Below are positions 61,031 through 64,000 of a DNA stretch of 64,000 nt, in pieces (the first letter of the stretch is position 1; each line of letters begins with the position of its first letter). Under the pieces are notes generated by a model. That model was not told the DNA's origin. It did not search any database and saw nothing but the letters and a program-made list of their open reading frames with translations. Source of the stretch: JAKPQE01 sp041397845 (GTDB taxonomy: Bacteria > Pseudomonadota > Alphaproteobacteria > Rhizobiales > JAKPQE01); contig JAWKVW010000016.1 of NCBI GenBank assembly GCA_041397845.1, positions 25,877-89,876 on the forward strand, in the 5' to 3' direction. A program made the position numbers and the translations under genes.

Positions 61031-61197
61031 TTACCTCTCCCACCAGCATCCGCAGATGATCGTAAAAGCCTTGGTTTACACGGCGTTATAGCCCATTTCT
61101 GTCCGCCGCCGGCCGCTCCCGTCCATTCCCATACGGCTAGAATATTGGTATCGTTGTTGGCACCAACCAACACCGCCTTCCTGGGATACCAACACCG

Positions 61198-62389
61198 ATG
61201 GCGCTGACCGATGCTCAAGTCAGAAAGATCCAGCCGGAGCAGACACCGCGGAAACACAGCGACGGCGGCGGGCTCCATCTGTTGGTAGCGGTCACCGGCT
61301 CAAAGCTCTGGCGGTTGAATTACAGATTCGGCGGCAAGCAGAAGACGCTGGCATTGGGTAGTTACCCAACGGTACGCTGAGGCGGCTTCGCGACATGCGC
61401 CTTGCTGCCAAGAAGCAGCTTGCCGCCGGCGTGACCCCGCCCAACATGCGAAGCTTGAAAATCAAGCGGAATATCGCCAGCGCAAACACGCTGGCGCAGT
61501 CGCCGACGAACTGCTGGCCAAGGAGACGCGAAGCGCGTGCACCGGCGACGCTGAAAAAGAAACGATGGCTGCTTGATCCGCTCGGCGCGACCTCTGGGAA
61601 CGCCCGATCGCGGATATCACGGCTGCCGAGATCCTCGTATCACTTCGTAAGGTCGAGCCCGTGGAACCTCGCGCTGCGCGCGCCGCCTTCGCTCGACGAT
61701 CGGGTAGTGTTCCGCTACGCCATTGCCACGGCGCGCGCCGAGATCGACCCAACGTCTGGCCTGTGGCGCCCTTACGACGCCGGCCAGATGCATCGGGCGG
61801 CGCTCACCGATCGGGGGGCATTTGCCGGCTTGCTGCGCGCGGTATGGCACTATAACGGCCAACCTGAGACCGCGGCAGCCCTTGCTCATGGCCTATCTCT
61901 ACCCCGGCCGGGCGAACTGCGGCAGGCGGAATGGGCCTGAATTCGACTGGATACCGCAGAATGGACCATACCCTGCCGCGCGAGCGAAGATGCGCCGCGC
62001 ACACCGGAAGCCACTGCCGTGCGTCAAGCCGTCGTGATATTGCGCGATCTTTATCGCTCCTCAACGGTGACGGCCGACTGGTATTTCCGTCGGTGCGGTC
62101 CCGGTTGCGCCCGATATCGGAAAATACGCTCAATGCAGCCTTGCGCCGCCTTGGATTTACGACCGATCAGGCAACCGCTCATGGTTTTCGCGCCAGTGCA
62201 TCATCGCTGCTGAATGAAAGTGGGAAATGGTCCGCCGACGCGATTGAGGCCGAACTTGGTCATGTTGGCACCGACGAAGTACGCAGGGCGTATCACCGTG
62301 CGCTATACTGGGATGCTCGGGTTGAAATTGCAGCATGGTGGGCCAACGAGCTCGACCGGCTGAGAGCGCCCGTGGATATCTTCTCATGA
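61198..62389 (+). pseudogene. P4-type tyrosine integrase, broken by several frameshifts
   Basis: The N-terminal arm-binding domain (DUF4102) reads MALTDAQVRKIQPEQ, then DGGGLHLLV and LGSYPTVR before a stop at 61378. Later pieces in other frames include RLAAKKQLAAGVTPP, ITAAEILVSLRKVE, LFPSVRS-like LVFPSVRSRLRPISENTLNAALRRLG and the catalytic part HGFRASASSLLNE with ELGHVGTDEVRRAYHRA. At least four frame changes are needed, and one catalytic Arg region is damaged, so the integrase is most likely dead. Confidence 0.8.
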
Positions 62390-62568
62390 ATAAACCGGAC
62401 CTGGTCGCTGCGCTCGCCGAGCTGGAACAAGAAGAAGAAGCGAAGCGCCGACCCTCGCCCCGAAATCAGCTTGCTGTCGCCCTGCGAGATGGTGCTTCGC
62501 AAGCTCTGGGTTGGCACGAAAAAAGGCATCATTCTCGAGCCACGTTCCCTTGTCATCTTCTCCGGTGA
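62386..62568 (+). CDS. Small hypothetical protein coupled to the integrase end
   Basis: A 60-residue frame whose ATG overlaps the final integrase stop as ATGA. The N-terminus MNKPDLVAALAELEQEEEAKR is acidic and helical; the rest is not recognisable. The overlap hints at translation, but the frame also overlaps the AlkB-like fragment, so it may not be real. Confidence 0.35.
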   Translation: MNKPDLVAALAELEQEEEAKRRPSPRNQLAVALRDGASQALGWHEKRHHSRATFPCHLLR

Positions 62569-62689
62569 AGGGCGTTTCGACTGGACGCATGAAATTCCCG
62601 CACGCAAATCAGACGTAATTGACGGGATTCGCCTGTCCAGAAGCCACAGAATCTCACTGACATTCCGGACAACGGCTCACGACGACTGA
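62471..62689 (+). pseudogene. C-terminal fragment of an AlkB-like 2-oxoglutarate/Fe(II) dioxygenase
   Basis: The frame encodes LEPRSLVIFSGEGRFDWTHE, then IPARKSD and RRISLTFR-like RSHRISLTFRT. This matches the end of ALKBH-type demethylases: G-X-R-X-X-W-X-H (Fe ligand His) and the 2-oxoglutarate-binding R-I-S-L-T-F-R. The N-terminal two-thirds, including H-X-D, are missing. A remnant left by deletion inside the island. Confidence 0.6.
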
Positions 62690-62807
62690 ACATTTCTTGA
62701 CGCATGGCGCAAGCATCACTGTATTACACAATATATGATTTTGTCATGACTGAGCTTCACCTCAGCGCCTGACGCCCTCGCGCCCGCTCTGAATAGCCCC
62801 GAGTTTT

Positions 62808-63683
62808 CTAGACACCCTCGGTGCTCATTTTCTGCTGCCTTTCGAACTCGACGGGAGGCAGCATCCCGTTCCTCACATGCTTGCGCTTCGGGTTGTAGAA
62901 CATCTCGATGTAGTCGAACACATCCTGCCGGGCTTCGGCCCGGGTCTTGTAGGTCCGGCGCCGTATCCGTTCGCGTTTGAGCAGGTTGAAGAAGCTCTCG
63001 GCCACGGCATTGTCGTGGCAGTTCCCGCGCCGGCTCATCGAATGTTCCAGATTGCGGGCCTTAAGGAATGACGCCCAGTCCCGGCTGGTGAACTGAGAGC
63101 CCTGATCGGAGTGGACCAGCACCTTGTGTTTCGGCTTCCGCCTCCACACCGCCATCAGCAATGCCTGCAGGACCACGTCGGTCGTCTGACGGCTCTGCAT
63201 CGACCAGCCAACGACACGACGGGAGTAGAGATCGATGACGACGGCCAGATAGGCGAAGCCTTCGAGGGTTCGGATGTAGGTGATGTCCATCACCCAGACC
63301 CTGTCCGGCACCTCCACGTCGAACTGTCGGTCCAGCGTGTTGTCGACGACAACGGAAGGCTTGCCGCCATAGCTGCCAGGCCGGCGCTTGTAGCCGATCT
63401 GGGCCTTGATGCCCGCCAGCCTCGCCAGACGCGCAACGCGGTTCGAGCAGCACGTCTCGCCCTGATCGAGCAGGTCATCGTGCAGCTTGCGGTAACCGTA
63501 GACCTTGCCGCTGTCCTTCCATGCCGTCCTGATGAGCTCTGTCTGACGAACGTCTTCCCGAGCCCGCTTGCTCAGCGGGGTCTTGAGCCAGGCATAGAAG
63601 CCACTGGGTTGGATGCACAGGCAACGGCACATCGCACGCACCGAGAACAACGGGCGATGCTCGGCGACGAACGCGTATCTCAC
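62808..63683 (-). CDS. IS3-family transposase OrfB (DDE integrase)
   Basis: A 291-residue rve-type integrase domain with catalytic residues Asp in VWVMDITYIRT, Asp in VLVHSDQGSQFTS and Glu in DNAVAESFFNLLKRE. The N-terminal HTH_21 part has YGYRKLHDDLL. It is normally made as an OrfAB fusion by a -1 frameshift at the A7 heptamer in orfA. Intact, so the element may be active. Confidence 0.93.
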   Translation of the reverse strand: MRYAFVAEHRPLFSVRAMCRCLCIQPSGFYAWLKTPLSKRAREDVRQTELIRTAWKDSGKVYGYRKLHDDLLDQGETCCSNRVARLARLAGIKAQIGYKRRPGSYGGKPSVVVDNTLDRQFDVEVPDRVWVMDITYIRTLEGFAYLAVVIDLYSRRVVGWSMQSRQTTDVVLQALLMAVWRRKPKHKVLVHSDQGSQFTSRDWASFLKARNLEHSMSRRGNCHDNAVAESFFNLLKRERIRRRTYKTRAEARQDVFDYIEMFYNPKRKHVRNGMLPPVEFERQQKMSTEGV

Positions 63684-63949
63684 TTTGCATCCTTGGCGAA
63701 ATACGCGGTGGCTTTTTTTAGGATGTCGCGCTCCTCGGTGACCCTCGTCAGTTCACGCTTCAACCGCCGGATCTCGGCGTCCTTGTCGCTGTCGCCAGGT
63801 GGCTGCGAGAACTTCCGCTTCCACTCATAGAGCGAGTGCTGGCTGACGCCCAGCCGCTTCGAGACCTCCGCAACCGGATAGCCCCGTTCGGCGATCTGTG
63901 CCACCGCATCCCGTTTGAACTCGTCGCTGAAATTGGCTTTGCCCATCAC
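63680..63949 (-). CDS. IS3-family transposase OrfA
   Basis: An 89-residue helix-turn-helix protein: FSDEFKRDAVAQIAERGYPVAEVSKRLGVSQHSLYEWKRKF, then a leucine-zipper-like EIRRLKRELTRVTEERDILKKA. The run of seven A (complement of 63713-63719) before the stop permits -1 slippage into orfB. The end overlaps orfB by four bases. Confidence 0.93.
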   Translation of the reverse strand: MMGKANFSDEFKRDAVAQIAERGYPVAEVSKRLGVSQHSLYEWKRKFSQPPGDSDKDAEIRRLKRELTRVTEERDILKKATAYFAKDAK

Positions 63950-64000
63950 GGCCTCCTCGCCTCAAACTTAGGAAAGAAGGCGTCTACGAATCCAGGGGCT

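Larger units (their letters stand above)
61031..64000 (+). mobile_element. Left end of a decayed genomic island at tRNA-Phe
   Basis: A tyrosine integrase remnant of P4 type begins 167 bases after tRNA-Phe, a favourite integration target, and is followed by a small coupled gene, an AlkB-like fragment and an IS3-family element that reaches the window edge. The base composition is less GC-rich than the flanks. The right attachment site must lie beyond the window. Confidence 0.65.
62790..64000 (-). mobile_element. IS3-family insertion sequence, right end at the window edge
   Basis: Contains orfA and orfB on the minus strand. Left end AGCCCCGAGTTTTCTAGAC (from 62795, probably preceded by TGAAT) and the complement of the last 22 bases (AGCCCCTGGATTCGTAGAC) form an imperfect inverted repeat, so the right terminus is at or a few bases beyond 64000. 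About 1.2 kb, typical for the family. Confidence 0.85.

Overview
The window reads as a high-GC alphaproteobacterium, most likely a Hyphomicrobiales (Rhizobiales) denitrifier. Pointers are a SAM-II riboswitch ahead of metZ, the long alphaproteobacterial dCTP deaminase, DUF2244 and EI24 proteins, and dense GC-rich coding on both strands. No genus can be named from the sequence alone.

Layout. 1-18.2 kb is mostly housekeeping: a type I secretion adaptor, an L,D-transpeptidase, adenosine kinase, endonuclease III, an Ada-type repair protein, a CDP-alcohol phosphatidyltransferase, MetZ, Dcd, tRNA-Gly, an aldehyde dehydrogenase/DUF779/sigma-54 activator unit, a BASS transporter, and SCO1 and TlpA-like thiol proteins. 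18.2-28.8 kb is a nitrous oxide reductase operon on the minus strand, nosZ-C2-C1-B-D-G-H-F-L-Y. Its NosZ has a Sec-type signal, nosR is absent, and nosB, nosC, nosG and nosH are present, so it has the architecture of atypical (clade II) nos clusters. 29.1-30.8 kb holds menA and ubiE/menG (quinone synthesis), followed by an exported pentapeptide-repeat protein. 31.8-38.3 kb is a complete napFDAGHBC periplasmic nitrate reductase operon, divergent from a Crp/Fnr regulator of NnrR/Dnr type. 39.5-43.9 kb has a candidate NnrR-driven small RNA, a PhoX-like protein, an exported rubredoxin and an exported caspase-like protein. 43.9-50.9 kb is norCBQDEF plus nnrS, with a hemerythrin gene next to it. 51.7-53.0 kb encodes a phenylacetate-CoA ligase. 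53.4-57.9 kb is an unrecognised four-gene operon that includes a membrane-anchored Lon-like domain protein and a secreted protein. 58-60.3 kb is a GGDEF/EAL protein. From 60.95 kb a tRNA-Phe is followed by a broken P4-type integrase, an AlkB-like fragment and an IS3-family element that runs to the window edge: the end of a decayed genomic island.

How it works together. Nap, Nor and Nos account for nitrate to nitrite, NO to N2O and N2O to N2. No nitrite reductase is in the window. Quinol oxidation can enter through NapC, NapGH and NosGH, and MenA plus UbiE/MenG suggest a dedicated menaquinone supply. Near-perfect TTGAC-N4-GTCAA dyads lie upstream of nap, nosZ, norC, nnrS/hemerythrin and the sRNA candidate, consistent with one NnrR-type regulon encoded beside nap.

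Quality note. Several otherwise well-conserved genes (EI24, Ada, nosC1, nosC2, nosB, the Lon-like protein) carry single-base frameshifts. These may be local sequence errors or real decay; the sequence alone cannot decide.
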